A DNA stretch of 64,000 nt from Cryptomeria japonica (GCF_030272615.1 NC_081409.1:529042291-529106290); one strand, 5' to 3'. Counted from the first letter of the stretch, positions 1 through 11,439 are shown. The notes: a model not told the origin generated them from the sequence alone. Made by a program: numbers and translations.

Positions 1-1269
1 GATTTTGTTATATGGATCAAAGTATGATCTTGTCGTATGGAATGTCAAATGATAGAATGCCAGCTCATCAATGGATTTTTCTGCCACTGCCAAATTTGGG
101 CACACTTCCATGTAGTCGCCAAGGACAATAGGCAATTCAATAGACAACTTCTTTTTATGAATCTAGTCATAGGCCGTCAATTGCTTGGTAAGTTCCAGCA
201 GCACTAGTTTGTTCGACGAGTACCTTGGAAATTTGTACGGCTGAAAGGAAAATCCCTAAGTCCGGATATATGTGAACTTCAGAAACTGAATGTACACTGC
301 TTCAAATTTCCGTATCAATGCTCTAGCCTCTGGTGTCACTCTTGTGTGGAGTTCACCCTGCAATAACCTGGTTAAATACATCATGAAAGTGTTATTCACC
401 AGTTTGAAAGAATCAATGCTATGTAGGTGCAACTGGGGATAGTACTCATGGACCTTCAGCTGTGTTGGCCCGCATCCCATGGGACCTTTTCCTGGTAAGC
501 CGTCGAAGCTACCCATCCTTGCTAGCAAATAAATCTTATATGAGCTCATATAAAAGGATTGGGTATGCCTCTCCTTCAGATTCTTCAACTGTTCATGCAC
601 ATAATGACTTATCAATCTTGCCCAATCCACTATCCCATTGGCGTTCATGACTTCACGAAAGAAGAAAAACATCTAGGTTTCAAAAGTAAAAGCATGCTGG
701 CACCCCATAATCCTATTCAACATCATCACCAGTTTCGTGCACTCTTGCTTGAAGTCAAGACTAGTCATTTGTTTAGGCATTTTGGAAATATGAGGTCTTG
801 GCTTCTGCATCCAGGTTTTGTTGATATTCTCAACACATCTATCAGGACCCACATCATATACTGTCGTAGCTCTATCCTTAGTTTTGTAAGTTATGGAATG
901 ATAGGATGGAATTCCAAAGGTCTCCTCGATAGCCTTTGCAGTCAAGTTGGCAAACAACTTTCCATCAGATGTCAGAATTGCCCTTCTTTCTGGATTATAA
1001 TGTTTTGCACATTCTAAAATCAATTCTGGACATTGAATGGCTGGAGGGAAACCGATTGCCGAGACAATTCCGGCAGCGGTGGGCGATTGAGCACGTCCAA
1101 TTGTTCCAAACAGCCTGAGTTGGAAAGCATCGAGCTAGAAAGTTCCTAGATTGGTGTTGCTGATTTCTCTTCACTTAGGAAAAATCTTGGATTCCAGAAG
1201 AAATCCCTTTGCCTCATTCTTAAATTGCGCCTAGGTGGAAGTAATCACAGCCCTGCTTGATTCCGCCAT
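1..1269 (-). pseudogene. 3' ORF of gypsy-type element, copy A (5' part, broken)
   Basis: This is the amino-terminal part of a long protein also present at 27241-30402 (copy B) and 44787-48456 (copy C). The start is placed at the ATG at 1269 because MAES.. aligns with MATP.. at the start of copy B. A TAG follows after 12 codons and further stops lie around 1110-1180. Open blocks remain at 673-1023 and 256-672, where motifs such as SFYMSSY and FLKFTYIR match SFHMSSY and FKKFTYIR of copy B. The frame runs off the window at base 1. Function is unknown. The other copies lie between a hairpin-repeat region and an LTR, so I infer a third ORF of a Ty3/gypsy-type element, comparable in position to the env-like ORF of Athila elements. 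No membrane segment supporting an envelope role was seen. Confidence 0.6.
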
Positions 1270-1495
1270 TCCTACAAAGCAAAATAAATTAACATTAAAA
1301 ATCTGCGTAAGGAATTAAATAAGATGGTGGAGAAGAAATTCCAATAGATAAATTCCTTATTGGGAATAAAATAAAACCTCCACGATCAAGAACTTCTTGA
1401 AAAGAAACAAAATTTGTTTGCCTCTGAATCTTTATCACTTCTCTCCAACTTCCACTTTCTCCAAAATCACACGTGAGATATGAATTGTGTTCCAT

Positions 1496-1507
1496 CGTTT
1501 ATATAGG
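1496..1507 (-). promoter_or_regulatory. TATA box upstream of 3' ORF copy A
   Basis: On the minus strand the bases read CCTATATAAACG, a good plant TATA box, about 230 bases upstream of the ATG at 1269. Copy B of the ORF has a TATA box in the equivalent place (30868-30878), which supports a conserved promoter. Transcription is not shown. Confidence 0.5.
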
Positions 1508-2179
1508 ATTCCTCATAAAGCTACCAATTTGGCAAGAGACCAATCTTAGCACATTGCATTAAGAATGCTTCATAGTTTCCTTAATAGCTCGCCATGCAAA
1601 TGGGCCTCGTCATTGTCATTGAGTCCAAAATGGAAATTTCCATTATTCTTTAAGTCATGGCATCATAAATTTGGAATATTCCCTTTTTGCATGTTGCCAA
1701 CTCGCCAACCTTTCCATTTCAAATTTAAGATGATATCCTTGAAAGATTTTCTTTTCTACTTAGAAATTTTGACAATTCATTTCCTTGGAAAGAAATCATG
1801 ATCATCTGGATTCCTGAAGAGAGAAAACTTCTAGAGGGAAAAAATTTATTCGGGAAGAATTTTCTTGAGTTTTTTGAATTCGTCATGTTCCAATGGAGAT
1901 CTTTCATCAATTTTCAACATTTCCTATTTTTTAGGAATTTTTTCAAATTTGAGTTCCAAGGTCCGGGAGAGAAAATTCTCTCCCTTGGCCAATTTTGTCA
2001 TCGCCTCGAAATTTGGGTGAATTTTCATGCCTGAAAGAGGATTTTTTGAAATTTTTCCTGAGGGGATTTTCTTTCTCCTTCTTGGGTGCCAACTCTACCC
2101 TGCCTTGGAATTCAACTTCTTGGGCACTGGAATGACCATATGGAGGAATTTTCCTTTTGGAAGGAAATTCCTTCCCTTC

Positions 2180-2770
2180 CTTAGTTTGGCACTCTTCTTC
2201 CAACTTGGGCGGTAATTTGCTAGTGTGGAGGAATTTATGTTTGGAGGAAGAATCCTCCACCACTCCCTTCTAGCACTCTCCATCCACACTTGGGTGCCAA
2301 ACACATGCCTTGGAGGAATTATACTTCAACCAACTTTTCTTGCTTGACCTCATCCTAGCGCTCCACATCTCTTCCTGGGCGCCAAAACCACCTAAAGGAG
2401 GATTTTGTGTTTTCCTTGCTTTTTCCTCCTTGACCCTTTCCTAGCGCTCATCTTCCAACTTGGGCGCTGAAACTCACTTGTGGAGGATTTTTTGACAATC
2501 ATTGACTTTTCCCCGATACCCTCCATTTGGCGCTCTAGCACTTGATTGGGCAGAATTTTGGGTGTGGAGGAACCCCAATTCTAGCGCTCCTCCTGCTTCT
2601 TGGGCACCAATTTGATGGAGTGAAGGAAATTTGGTCATGGAGGAAAATTCCTCCATGACCCTAATCTAGCGCCCAACCCCTTACATGAGCGCCAAAAACA
2701 CATGGTCATGGAATTTTGGGGGTGGAGGAAAAATCCTCCATGACCCCATTTTGGTGCCTTCTTCTAGGAA
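2180..2770. repeat. Array of about eight 80-85 bp degenerate units with GCGC hairpin core
   Basis: A core of the form TAGCGCTC, 15-20 bases, then GGGCGCCAA recurs near 2190, 2268, 2353, 2431, 2520, 2580, 2664 and 2750. The two half-cores can pair (T-A, G-C, C-G, G-C, C-G, with a T-G wobble). Each unit also carries a GAGGAA word. The units are strongly diverged. The period is close to half of the 168-169 bp period at 31224-33115. Confidence 0.5.
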
Positions 2771-3039
2771 TGCATGATTTCATTGCCTTAGGAACTTCTT
2801 CTTCTAACTTAGCCATTTTCAATCGTTTTCCAGATTCGGGATGCCATACTTGGAATTGAAGTGGATTTTCTCTACCTTGGAAATTTTTTAATGCTTTCCA
2901 CTTTTGGAATGAATCCAGACTTAGCCATTTCTTGCTCAAAAGCCTGCTTTTTCAAACTTTTTGGATTTAGACAAGTATTCAGGAATGCTTAGTCCTCAGT
3001 GTCGGGAACCTTGCCTGTGAAGATCCTGCCAAAAATAGA

Positions 3040-3214
3040 CTTACTAAGAATAGTAAGCATTTGAAAATGTCAAAAATAGGGCAAAACAGGACAGGATGAC
3101 ACTTATTAAAAATAGAAACTGTTGTAAATAGTAAGTTTGATTTTTGGTGAAATAAAGACAATCCGGGAGGCAGTGAAATCCCTAAAAATAGGAACTTTCT
3201 AAAAATAGAAAGTT
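3040..3214. repeat. A-loop hairpins (TAAAAATA type), group 1
   Basis: Three short hairpins share an A-rich loop. At 3040-3057 the stem is CTTACTA with TAGTAAG. At 3181-3192 it is CCTA with TAGG. At 3193-3214 it is AACTTTCTA with TAGAAAGTT, nine perfect pairs. Similar hairpins occur at 5791-6050, 6904-6923 and near 37222. The stems differ but pair in each case. Confidence 0.6.
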
Positions 3215-3492
3215 GCTTAGAATTCGCTCAAATTTCACTGGTAGGTTCCTTGAAGGGTCCTGATTCCAATGCAATGCTCAGTTTTTCCAAAACCCTAAGG
3301 AAAAGACCTCAAATCTAAGTCTGAAGGGCAAAACCCTAAAATAAGCAAAACAGGTCCAAGACTAAGCCAAATTTGCTCAAACGACTTGCAGACTTGATCA
3401 AATTGACCCTCAAAACACTTGCAAAATGAGGAAACCTAAGAGACTGCCACGAAAAGACCCAACAAAGCAAAGCCAAAAGACCAAGAGGACCT

Positions 3493-3548
3493 AAAAAGTA
3501 GGGGGGGTACCCATTTGGAATGGGGTGATGTGTGATTAGGTCACAACG
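3493..3548 (-). repeat. Conserved element terminus, occurrence A
   Basis: This is one of five occurrences of a terminus that reads on the minus strand as (TG)TTGTGACC, a CACACATC word, then CCCCATT and AATGGGG arms separated by 2-3 bases. Here the palindrome is at 3510-3525 and the outermost CA is changed to CG. The other occurrences end at 33502, 38043, 47105 and 48509. The TG-type end suggests an LTR terminus. Confidence 0.55.
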
Positions 3549-6130
3549 GGTGGCTTCTTGGTATGTGAATTCAAGTGTTGGAGTTTGGAGACATGCTTAT
3601 TTGGTTTGTGTAGTGTTCTAGTTCGAATCTCTGGTATTGTTTTTGTTCCATATGTGAGTTATGTTGGTTTGTGCTTGGTATGGTTAGTTGTGTTGGGTCT
3701 GAATGTGCTTGCATGGATTATCTTGTTTGGATCATGTTTTTTTGGTCCGGATATAAGGTTGAGTTTGAATATTGTTTTTGATCTCACCATGGTGTGTGGA
3801 GATCCGCATTAGGTAATTTGCTTTTGAAGATGCTTTTGGGCCAACTGGTTGGTGAATTTTATTTTGGAACTAGCTTTGGAAGATGTGCTAGGGTATGCAG
3901 CTTGTTAGAATCAACTTAGAGGGATGCATGGTGTTGTTTTTGGGTCCCCTCTTTCTCCTAGAATGGACTGCATTGGATATTATTGGTTCGGATAGCCTAG
4001 TTTATGTAATTTTATACACACTATTTTTGGCCAACCTTGTTGAGAGTTTTAATAAATATCTTTGTATATAAGGATGAGTAAATGTGTGTGTTGAGAAGTA
4101 CAAAAGTATGGGATGTGTTTGAAATAATGCGATGTGGATGATATGCAGAAATATTTGATAGAAAATGTGTGTGACATTTAGTTGAGAAGAGCTTTGACTG
4201 TATTTGGTAACAGAGTTTGAGTCAGATGTATTTGCCATGATATCAGACACTTGACACAGAGATTCAAGGTCTATTTCATGATCAGGAGATCCTATTCATT
4301 TTCAATTCAGTTAATCCTGTTGGAAGACAATGCGTCTCTCTTGGCAGCTTTATATATCTTGCCCTGATGAAAGATCCCAACTCAATTTTGTCCTGATTTC
4401 TTCAGTTTGTGTGTTAACATTTTGTCAAACACTTGTCGTGCAAGGTCACTGTGTTCTGATTTCTGAGTTTAATGCTTGGTTTTGATGCTTGTTTAAGAGG
4501 GTTTTCACAAATGCCAAATAAAAGTACATGAACAATAATTTTGCATTCAAAGACAACAGAATTTCTATGACAAATATGTCTCCATTATCATCAAAACAAT
4601 TCTGATTACAAAGTTTAACAGGTCTGAAATAATTCCAACTCCCTAAAGTCCCATCAAATGGCTATTTGGAACAACCTATTAATTAATTAATTGGCACCAA
4701 AATGACAAATAGGAACCGTACCAGGTAATTTGAATACAAGAGTGAATATTATTGATTTTTCCAAGTCACTGAGTTCTCCTGCGTTCTGATCTGAGTGATT
4801 ACCAGCACCATATGATATAAATCTGCTACAGGATGATGCCCTAGCTGATGTCAGCTACAACTGGGTACTGTACGGCCCTAGAGGGAATGTAATGAATTTG
4901 AAACTTGCTTAAAATCTGCTCCAGGAGTGATCGATCTGAACAGTGGCTGATAATGGCACCTTCACATTGCAAAATCATGCAAGAAAACCCTTCCTTACAA
5001 GGTGACATCAGCTGTATGGATAAGTACGGTACAGCTGGGAATGATTTTGATGCTAATTATTTATGCTCTTCCTTGATCTGCAATAAACCTCAAATTTCTT
5101 ATCCACAACTGTAAATTCTCCACAATTTGATAAACAAAATGCTCTCCAAGCTGATAAAACAATTAATTCTCAATCTGTGAACAAGATGGGGAGACGTCCA
5201 ACCTATTCTCTCCAAGCAATTCAATGTTACAACTTCTCATTAACAATCACAAATACTTCCAGCTATGGGGTATCATCCAAGTTGCTCAGAATCAAGAGGT
5301 TTCGTTCTCAATCCTCTGAAAACTCCAAATTTGACGCTCTCCAATAACATGTAAGTGTAAATTCCTAATCATAGATGTGCAAAATGAGCTCCCAAACACC
5401 TTTTATTTTCAGCCCAAACCCTAATTTCGAATTAGGGTTTCATTTGCCTTTTTTATTAATAAAATAACTTTATTTTATTTGCAAGACAATCCCTTTAGAA
5501 GTTCGATTGGCTAGAGGGGTCAATTATTCATTGAATGGGGCCAAAATCACTTAAACCAACTCCTCCAAGTTGCCACGCCTAGAAAAGGTGTTAGGTTTTT
5601 ATTTAATAATATAATAAGATAAGTGATAAATATAATTACCTTTTTATTATTTAATCAACTTAGGAAATATTTTGATATTTTGATATTTCCTATTTTATTC
5701 ATCGTGCTCAAATAAACTCAGAACTGTAAACTGATGAAGCCACCTACCTGTGGATAATGCCTGAGCCACATAAGGCAACTGGTAGTTTTCCCCTAAAATC
5801 TAGGGATGCTCCTAAAAAGTAGGAGACTGACTCCGTGAACCTGAAATTGAACCCCGATGGTCCTCCTTTGCTGTGTGCACCTCTAGAAGCTCTGTCAGTG
5901 AACTGGGAGTTCCTCCTTAAAAATAAGAGCACCTTCTAAAAAGGAGGAGATGCACTCAAAGTCTCCAAAACGTTCCCAGAGGTCTCCAGATGCCCCCAAG
6001 ACCACTCCCAGCCAATCCCTAAAAAAAGGGATCCCTCCTAAATTTTAGGAAATTGTTGTCAACTGCTCCAAACTGCTTGAAAGGCTCATGCATGACTTTC
6101 TAAGCCCCTGAGTTGGTTCCCTCCACGCTC
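3549..6130. other. Non-coding, LTR-like debris; no gene recognised
   Basis: No convincing gene is visible. A GT-rich stretch (3549-3960) contains a chance ORF on the plus strand (3558-3812). A TTAATTAATTAATT run lies near 4679. The part from about 5100 to 5460 has the word AAATGAGCTCCCAAAC also found in the chromovirus LTRs (6571 and 36887), so a distantly related LTR fragment probably lies here. A-loop hairpins follow at 5791-6050. Boundaries cannot be set. Confidence 0.3.
5791..6050. repeat. A-loop hairpins, group 2
   Basis: Four clear hairpins: CCCTA with TAGGG (5791-5805), CTCCTA with TAGGAG (5809-5825), ATCCCT with AGGGAT (6015-6032) and TCCTAA with TTAGGA (6036-6050). Imperfect ones lie at about 5913-5945. 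Loops are 3-6 bases and A/T-rich. The stem sequence changes from one hairpin to the next while pairing is kept. Confidence 0.6.
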
Positions 6131-6540
6131 TGTTGGCCTACGGGAACTGCTAGAAATGTTGTTACTAAGGAAGGGCGAAAATTGGAGACATGACACTTGA
6201 AGTAGTGAGTTTCAGTTGTGCAAGTCCTTTGTATCTTGCCCTAAGGTTGTGCGCCTTAGCTAGAAAGTTTGGAGCTGTGAGCACCCTGGCTTGTGGCCTA
6301 ATTATTGTAATCATTTATATCTATATTGTGAGTGTGATTCTCATCGCGATTTTTCCCTTCTTGGATTTTCCATGTAAATCTAGTGTTAATGAGTTGATTA
6401 TGTTTTGTGCTTTCATCATTTTATTAAAGTAATATGTTAGCAGTGGTTTGAAGTTTAATAGATCAAAAATAAAGTTGTGTTCGAGGTGTGTTAGAGATCC
6501 AAACTAATTCACACCCCCCCCAGTCCTCGTGTTTTCAACA
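6131..6540 (+). mobile_element. Candidate solo LTR (copia-type U5)
   Basis: The segment begins TGTTGGCC and ends TTTTCAACA, with the poly-C stretch and CTCGTG word just before the end that are common in plant copia LTRs. It abuts the chromovirus LTR homology at 6541 exactly. The five bases on either side (CGCTC and AAGTT) do not match, so insertion without a visible target duplication, or recombination, must be assumed. Confidence 0.35.
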
Positions 6541-7118
6541 AAGTTTCCAAATATCAAAACCAAGCATTATAAAATGAGCTCCCAAACTTTGCTTTTATAT
6601 TCTCTCCAATTCCCACACCCAACCAAGGAGTCTTTTAATTATTATTTTAAAACCTTGTCTCCCCCAAAGTGGCATTCATCCTCAAAAAGGCCCCTTTATT
6701 AAAGTTTTACACTTTAATATTTGGGGTGCCCATATAGCCCATATTTAAATAAATTAAAATAATGATAAACTTTAATTTAACTTTAATACTATATAATTTA
6801 TTGTTATTAAAATTAAAGCACTGGATTATAACAAATTTCAAGACAACTGCACTTACCGACACGTCTAAAAAAACACTGATAATTGACTTGGTGCCCAAAA
6901 CCGACTTACTAAAAATAGTAAGTATAGGAAAAATCATCCAAACCACCCCCAAAAAAGGTGTTATGCATGTCTCAATCACGAGAGCTCATTAGCACACTTG
7001 TCATTGCTAACTGCTGGATCAAATTGTCATCATGAGTTCCCTAGCCTTGATTTATTAGCCCATGAGAACCCGCAAAATAGGCTAATAGTCCATGAGTTCT
7101 TAGAAAAAGGATATTACA
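6541..7118 (-). repeat. 3' LTR of chromovirus (truncated)
   Basis: Bases 6541 to about 6930 match the 5' LTR at 36851-37255 closely, including AAATGAGCTCCCAAAC and the hairpin ACTTACTA-AAAA-TAGTAAGT (6904-6923). The end at 7118 reads TGTAATATCC on the minus strand, the expected LTR start, directly after the purine-rich tract of the pol region. The U5 side is missing beyond 6541, where the candidate LTR 6131-6540 abuts. Confidence 0.65.
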
Positions 7119-7138
7119 GTCATCCCTTGTCAAAATTG
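7119..7138 (-). other. Polypurine tract of chromovirus
   Basis: On the minus strand the bases just before the 3' LTR read GACAAGGGATGAC, the purine-rich primer for plus-strand synthesis, directly followed by TGTAATATCC of the LTR. Confidence 0.55.
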
Positions 7139-7168
7139 TTTGTCCCTAAGCAATTCCAACTTTGGATG

Positions 7169-7828
7169 CTATAAAATCTGCTCATTCTCCCATGTTGCGT
7201 CCTCTACCGGCAAGTTTTTCCACTTAACCAAGTATTCTTTTATGACCCTCTTTCGAAGAGTGTGCTCCTTGTAGTGTATAATGTCCGCTGGAATCAAAAT
7301 TAAATTCCCCTCCTCATCCAATGGTAGAAACTCTGATGGGGGAACCACATTATGCCTGAGTGCCTTCTTGAGTCTGGGCACATGAAACAAATTAAGCATT
7401 TTGCTTCTAGCCAGTAACTCAAGCTCATAGACGACCTCTTTAACCTCTTTAATCCTCCTGGAGACTTTGAAGGGACCATAGAACTTGGGTTTTAGCTTCT
7501 TTGCTCCACTCTTTGTGAGAGTAGATTGTCTATATGGCTGGAGCCTCAAATATACCATGTCACCCACCTCAAAATTGTGCTCTATCCAATGCTGATCAGC
7601 ATATAGCTTTTGATGATTCTGTGCCTGCTGCAAGTTCTCCTTCAAAGATTTCATAATATCTTGTCTTTTTGACAACAAATCTCTTGCTTTAGGCACTCTA
7701 CTATCCCCAAAGAGCAAATCAATGAAGTTTGGTGCCTCATACCCATACAATGCCATAATTGGTGACATCTTGATAGACATGTGACAGATAGAGTTGTAGC
7801 AATATTCCCTAAGGTGCAACCATTTCAC
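7169..7828 (-). pseudogene. Integrase C-terminus plus chromodomain (chromovirus)
   Basis: This 219-codon block starts within the integrase after the catalytic core. The GPY/F-type module is visible as KFYGPFKVSRRI near residues 115-126. The C-terminus ends in a chromodomain (EYLVKWKNLPVEDATWE near residues 200-216), which in chromoviruses directs integration to marked heterochromatin. The block ends shortly before the polypurine tract, as expected for the end of pol. It is separated from the integrase core (7898-8821) by a broken stretch, so it is not translatable as part of an intact polyprotein. Confidence 0.8.
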
Positions 7829-7897
7829 CCATGCTCTTTGCTTCCCTAAAATGTAGTTCTTGAGATACCCCTCGACTCATTTGTACACTATCTTTGT

Positions 7898-8821
7898 CTA
7901 CCCATTTGTTTGCAGGTGGTAGCTAGTGTTAGGAGTGAGTTCAGTTCCACTCAATCTAGAAAGTTCCTGCCAAAAGAGGCTTAGGAACATGCTGTCCCTA
8001 TCACTCACTATGCTCCTAGGCATCCCATGCAACCTGGAGATCTCCTTGAAAAACAAATCAGCTACCTGTGTTGCTGTATATGTTGTAGAAATAGCAAAAA
8101 AAGGTGCAAATTTGGTCAACCTATCTATTACAACATATATACAATCCTTGCCTTGAACCTTAGGTAACCTAGTGATGAAGTGCATGGGGATACATTCCCA
8201 TTTTTTATGAGGAATGAATATGGGCTGAAGCAAACTAGTTGGATAAGTATGCTCATTCTTATTCTGCTGGCTAGTAGGACACTCGCTAACATACTTAAGG
8301 ACTTCATTTTTAAGTCCTTTCCATGTGAACCTATCTTGGATCTGGCTATAAGTCTTGAGGAATCCTGGGTGACTAGCCATAGGTGCATCATTAAAATTTC
8401 TCAATATCTTCACCTTAAGTTGTGAGGTAGGCACCAAATAGATTCTCTTCGTATAAATAATTAGCTCATTGAGCACTGTGTACCTGTCATCATGGATAGT
8501 GCCCTCAATGATTCTTGCTGCCCAAGAATCCTTGGCATACCTTGCTGAAATCAACTCTTTCCAATCGGCAATGATCTCAACCAATGAACACAAATGAGGC
8601 CTCCTAAAAAGTGCATCAACAACTACATTCTTCTTCCCCTTAACATATACAATGTCAAAATCATATGCTTGTAGTCTAAACCCATTTCTGTTGCCTATTG
8701 TTGAGATCTTATTCATGAAATATTTGATTCTATTGTGATCCATTTTGATGATATATTTGCCCCCACCAGATATGGTCTGAATTTGGCCAAAGCATGCATG
8801 ATGGCAACATTTCCCTATCAT
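7898..8821 (-). pseudogene. RNase H end and integrase core (chromovirus)
   Basis: The block holds the end of RNase H (FDIVYVKGKKNVVVDALFRR near residues 54-73, the usual SRR tail) and then integrase. The zinc-binding HHCC module reads HPGFLKTYSQI then ECPTSQQNK. The second cysteine pair is damaged (CPTS for CPTC). Of the catalytic D,D,E the first aspartate is lost: MHFITRLPK stands where MDFI is usual. The second is present in IVSDRDSMF. The element is therefore inactive at the protein level. It faces the minus strand with the rest of pol. Confidence 0.75.
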
Positions 8822-9978
8822 AAATAGAGTAGTTGTTCTTCACACCTCTCAACATCCCTCTCTTGAATGCTATGGGATGCTTCTCCTACATTAAAATAGC
8901 ACCGATCCCCTCTCTTGAAGCATCATACTTCAACCCAAATTGTTTGGAGAAATCTGGTATCGTCAACACTAGGCATGTAGACATAACCTATTTGAAGTGC
9001 TCAAAACACTCGTGCTGAGTTGGACCACTCAAAAGCTCTCTTCTTCATTAAGCTTGTAAGTGGAGTTGTAGTTTGTGAAAATCCATTAACAAATCTATTG
9101 TAAAAAACCACACAGACCAAAGAATCCCTTAAGCTAAGTGAGATTCACAATTGTACACCAATCAATTATAGCCTTGATCTTCTCAGGATCAACTCTCACT
9201 CCCTCTGCACCAATAATGTGACCAAAATATTGATAAGCATTGTCATACCAAAATCACATTTGGACTCCTTAACATACAAAGACTCATTCTCCAATATGCT
9301 TGAAACCTCCTTGAGATGCCTCATGTGCTCTTCCCATGTCTTACTGAAAATCAAGACATCATCACAAAATATCAACACAAGTTTTTTTAGTTGTTTCTTG
9401 AATACCTGATTGATGCAACTCTGGAAAGTAGCTAGTGCATTAGTCAATCCAATGGACATCACCATAAACTCAAAGTGTCCAAAGTGGCATCTAAACGTTG
9501 TCTTCTTTATATCCTCTTTCCTAATTTGTATCTAATGGTAGCCTGATCTCAAATCAATCTTCGAAAAATTGCAAGCACCATGCAATTCATCTATTAGCTC
9601 ATCAATCTTGGGAATGGTATACCTATTTTTTATTGTCTTCTTATTAAGTGTCCTATAATCAATGCACATCTGCATTGCCCCATCCTTTTTCTTCACTAAA
9701 ACCACTGCTGAAGCAAATGGGCTCTTGCTAGGTCTAATGTGCCCCATCTCTAGTAACGCCTTAATATCTTTTTGTATCTCATCCTTATGCTTCTTAGGAT
9801 GTCTATAAGGCATTGTAATTATTGGTTTAGCAAACTCCTCCAACTCTATGATATGCTCTATCCCTCTCTTTGGTGGCACTTTAGGTGGAATGCTACCAAA
9901 CACCTTGTTATACATTGAGAGCAACTTTTGAATATCTGGATTGTAGTTGGTCTTTTGCTGATTTGTAAATGTAGGCAT
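8822..9978 (-). pseudogene. Reverse transcriptase and RNase H (chromovirus, broken)
   Basis: Two open blocks carry RT. The first (9532-9978) has the fingers motifs [30 protein letters not shown] and [11 protein letters not shown]. The second (9196-9465) has TNALATFQSCIN and the catalytic FCDD in LIFCDDVLIFSK. Frame breaks separate them around 9466-9531, and 8822-9195 (RNase H) has many stops. The RT type with CIDYR and LRSGYH is Ty3/gypsy. The upstream linker joins it to the protease across the insertion at 10148-16353. Confidence 0.8.
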
Positions 9979-10147
9979 GGTAAGACTTTTTGCTGCCTAC
10001 TCCACTTGACCGTATCTAATCAAATGTTCCATCCTCTTTAGGGATACAACTCTAGGACCTCCTTTTGATAACCCTTTGAGCACCATATTTTTTCCATTGG
10101 CTTCAAACTTCATTTCCATTTTTTGCAAGTTGAAAGCAATGTTCCAC
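9979..10147 (-). pseudogene. Protease-RT linker of chromovirus
   Basis: On the minus strand the bases read WNIAFNLQKMEMKFEANGK and continue to RMEHLIRYGQVE before a stop. This is the usual stretch after the protease (a short WxxxFxxxxMxF element followed by an LRG-like word). Bases 10140-10147 are one copy of the 8-bp target duplication. The rest of the protease is at 16362-16703. Confidence 0.6.
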
Positions 10148-10976
10148 AGCCGTTGGGGACGGGAGGACAAAGGGCCTAAGTTTGGGGATGGTGGGGGGAT
10201 GGCAATGGGGGGCGATGCTAATATACATATAGTATTTGAAAACTAGTAATGAAAAGATGTATAAGAATTATATTTCAAATGAAACTTTGGCAAATTAGTA
10301 AAATAATAAAAGCAAATACTAAATTCTAAGATTTCTTGAATACTAAATAAAATTTGACAAATGAAATTGTCAAATTGGAGATTTCTATTATATTCGAAAA
10401 TATGATTTATGATCATGATTCATCATTGGCTTATTACTTGCTTAGAATTATAGTTTGATGAGTGTTTGGGGGCAACACCAAATCAAGGTTGTGGGTAGCA
10501 CCCTGGCAGGGGTGTGGGTAAGAGAGAGATTTAGAGATAGGTCTAGATCTTGGGGCAGAGAGATAGGCCTAGAGTTCAAGGGAGACAAAGAGAGTGAGAT
10601 AGAGAGAGCAAAATAATTCTGATAGGAGGTTGCTGATTATTGAAATTTGATTGTTTGAAATTTTTTAAATCTTCTAAAACCTAGAATCTGCATTATAACT
10701 CGAATCTGCATTATATTTCCTAGAGATCTGAAACCACTCTCAAACATCCTGTTGATATATACATGAAATATAACTTAAAGTATAAGAAAGGAAAAAGACA
10801 TTGAAATGTGACTTATAGTTGTATTAATCTGATGAAGAGAATGAGTTTGGCGAGACAAGGATGTTATTTTCACAAATTTTCCACCATTTTTGCTTAGGGT
10901 TCGAATTTCTATGTGGGGGCTATGGTAGACTCCTAGGAGTCGTCGAGACGTTTGGACATCCCATTCTCGTCTCGGA

Positions 10977-11439
10977 TGTAAATTTAAGATTAGAATTAAG
11001 GTAAACAGCAATATAGATGATTTTTATAGCAGGTATTCTTCACGCAAAAGTCCCACTATGTATGCTGGGAATTTATTTAATTTTCGGTATTTCTTTTGTT
11101 TTCCACGCACCTTACTTCCCAATTCTCATGAGACAAAGGTTCCTTATACCCGACATAGATAGATGGACAAACACGACTCTAAACTGGAACACACTACTTG
11201 CAAAGGGGTGTGATAGTTTCTAACTAATCATAATTAACCCTAAATACCAATCTTAATCAAAATGATATATTAGTATTACTAACAATTTCTCAGCGATAAC
11301 TAAATCAGAAGTTAACTCAACGATTAATTAAATGAAGATGCTAAACATGTAACAACAGTAGTATATAAGTAAAATCGCTTATTGTTAGAGGGCACAACAT
11401 ACAGGTGGAAAGAGAACTACTGCTGCTATAACATTAATA
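10977..11439 (-). repeat. 3' LTR of Copia-1
   Basis: It matches 15822-16300 over its whole length, with scattered substitutions. It lacks a 16-base stretch near 11098 that is present in the 5' copy (around 15943-15958). Its inner end, on the minus strand, follows the polypurine tract. Confidence 0.85.

Larger units (their letters stand above)
1508..3548 (-). repeat. U3-like upstream region of 3' ORF copy A
   Basis: A 2-kb non-coding stretch lies between the TATA box and a conserved terminus at 3548. Read on the minus strand it starts with a TTGTGACC-type end. It then has a small palindrome, a stretch rich in CTTTT and TTTTGC words, A-loop hairpins (3040-3214), an 80-85 bp repeat (about 2180-2770) and the TATA box. 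Copy B has the same order of parts with a different repeat. It could be an LTR of a separate family or the internal region between pol and the third ORF. No primer site was seen between the TATA box and the ORF, which favours the second reading. Confidence 0.45.

Noticed and set aside
3558-3812. Plus-strand ORF with hydrophobic stretch
   Set aside because: It lies in GT-rich sequence, where valine, leucine, glycine and cysteine codons arise by chance. No upstream signals or homologous copy in the window.
4200-4225. Primer-site-like TGGTAACAGAG on the plus strand
   Set aside because: Two mismatches to TGGTATCAGAGC, no LTR end before it and no gag after it.
11017-11223. ORF inside Copia-1 LTR
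   Set aside because: It lies wholly within the LTR, is repeated in the other LTR with a frame-breaking indel, and has no motif.
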